A stretch of 5,163 nucleotides of DNA, taken from assembly GCA_021781855.1 (NCBI GenBank), contig JAJXWC010000165.1:1-5163 (forward strand). Direction: 5' to 3'. The stretch comes from Bacillota bacterium (GTDB taxonomy: Bacteria; Bacillota; Bacilli; Lactobacillales; Streptococcaceae). The notes under the pieces were generated by a model. The model had not been told where the DNA came from, searched no databases, and saw nothing but the letters and a program-made list of their open reading frames with translations. Within the stretch, counting starts at the first letter, position 1. Every line of letters starts with the position of its first letter. Shown here in pieces: positions 5,066 through 5,163 of the stretch. The translations under genes and the position numbers were made by a program.

Positions 5066-5137
5066 AGCGAACGACGGGATTCGAACCCGCGACCCCAACC
5101 ATGGCAAGGTTGTATTCTACCACTGAACTACGTTCGC
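5066..5137 (-). tRNA. tRNA-Gly (anticodon GCC)
   Basis: A 72-base gene with acceptor stem GCGAACG/CGTTCGC and discriminator T. The anticodon stem CAACC/GGTTG encloses loop TTGCCAT, giving anticodon GCC for GGC and GGU codons. The T-arm is GCGGG-TTCGAAT-CCCGT with one G-U pair. No CCA is encoded. It lies ten bases upstream of tRNA-Leu on the same strand, with no room for a promoter between, so the two are co-transcribed. Their promoter, and perhaps further tRNAs, lie beyond the window end. Confidence 0.97.
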
Positions 5138-5163
5138 ATAGGCTTTCTATTTCTGACTTTCGC

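Noticed and set aside
4865..5126. Open frames on both strands across 4865-5126
   Set aside because: They run through two intact tRNA genes and a terminator, so they are not genes.
1..5163. Mobile element, CRISPR array or prophage genes
   Set aside because: No transposase or integrase reading frame, no spaced repeat array and no element-end inverted repeats with target duplications were seen.

Overview
The window is ordinary-looking chromosome from a low-GC Gram-positive bacterium, most likely Lactococcus (family Streptococcaceae). The class II fructose-bisphosphate aldolase, the short biotin ligase without a DNA-binding domain, the PspC/DUF4097 operon, the strong AGGAGG-type ribosome binding sites, TATAAT-type promoters and tRNA genes without encoded CCA all fit. 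The genus is inferred from protein resemblance recalled from memory; the species is not settled.

Layout. (1) 1-835, minus: 5' part of cfa (cyclopropane fatty acid synthase), cut by the window edge, with a good promoter at 865-893. (2) 1017-1769, plus: birA, divergent from cfa. Its promoter lies so close to the start codon that the mRNA is probably leaderless. Its terminator overlaps the stop codon and reads in both directions. (3) 1785-1956: a gene-free but probably structured stretch containing a sequence and fold like a T-box antiterminator, with no target gene downstream. (4) 3782-1957, minus: a three-gene operon encoding a soluble beta-helical DUF4097 protein, a short PspC protein, and a longer PspC protein with a charged, tryptophan-rich tail. 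A 10-bp inverted repeat overlaps its probable promoter. (5) 4834-3953, minus: fbaA with its own extended -10 promoter and a long terminator hairpin. (6) 5137-4970, minus: tandem tRNA-Gly(GCC) and tRNA-Leu(UAA) with a terminator.

Functionally, cfa (membrane lipid modification), the PspC/DUF4097 operon (probable cell-envelope stress) and birA (biotinylation of acetyl-CoA carboxylase, hence fatty acid synthesis) all touch the membrane. They are separate transcription units, however, and no shared regulation is visible. fbaA and the tRNAs are housekeeping genes. There is no sign of phage, insertion sequence, CRISPR or a defence system. The items most worth a second look are the orphan T-box-like structure, the leaderless birA, and the operator-like dyad of the PspC operon.
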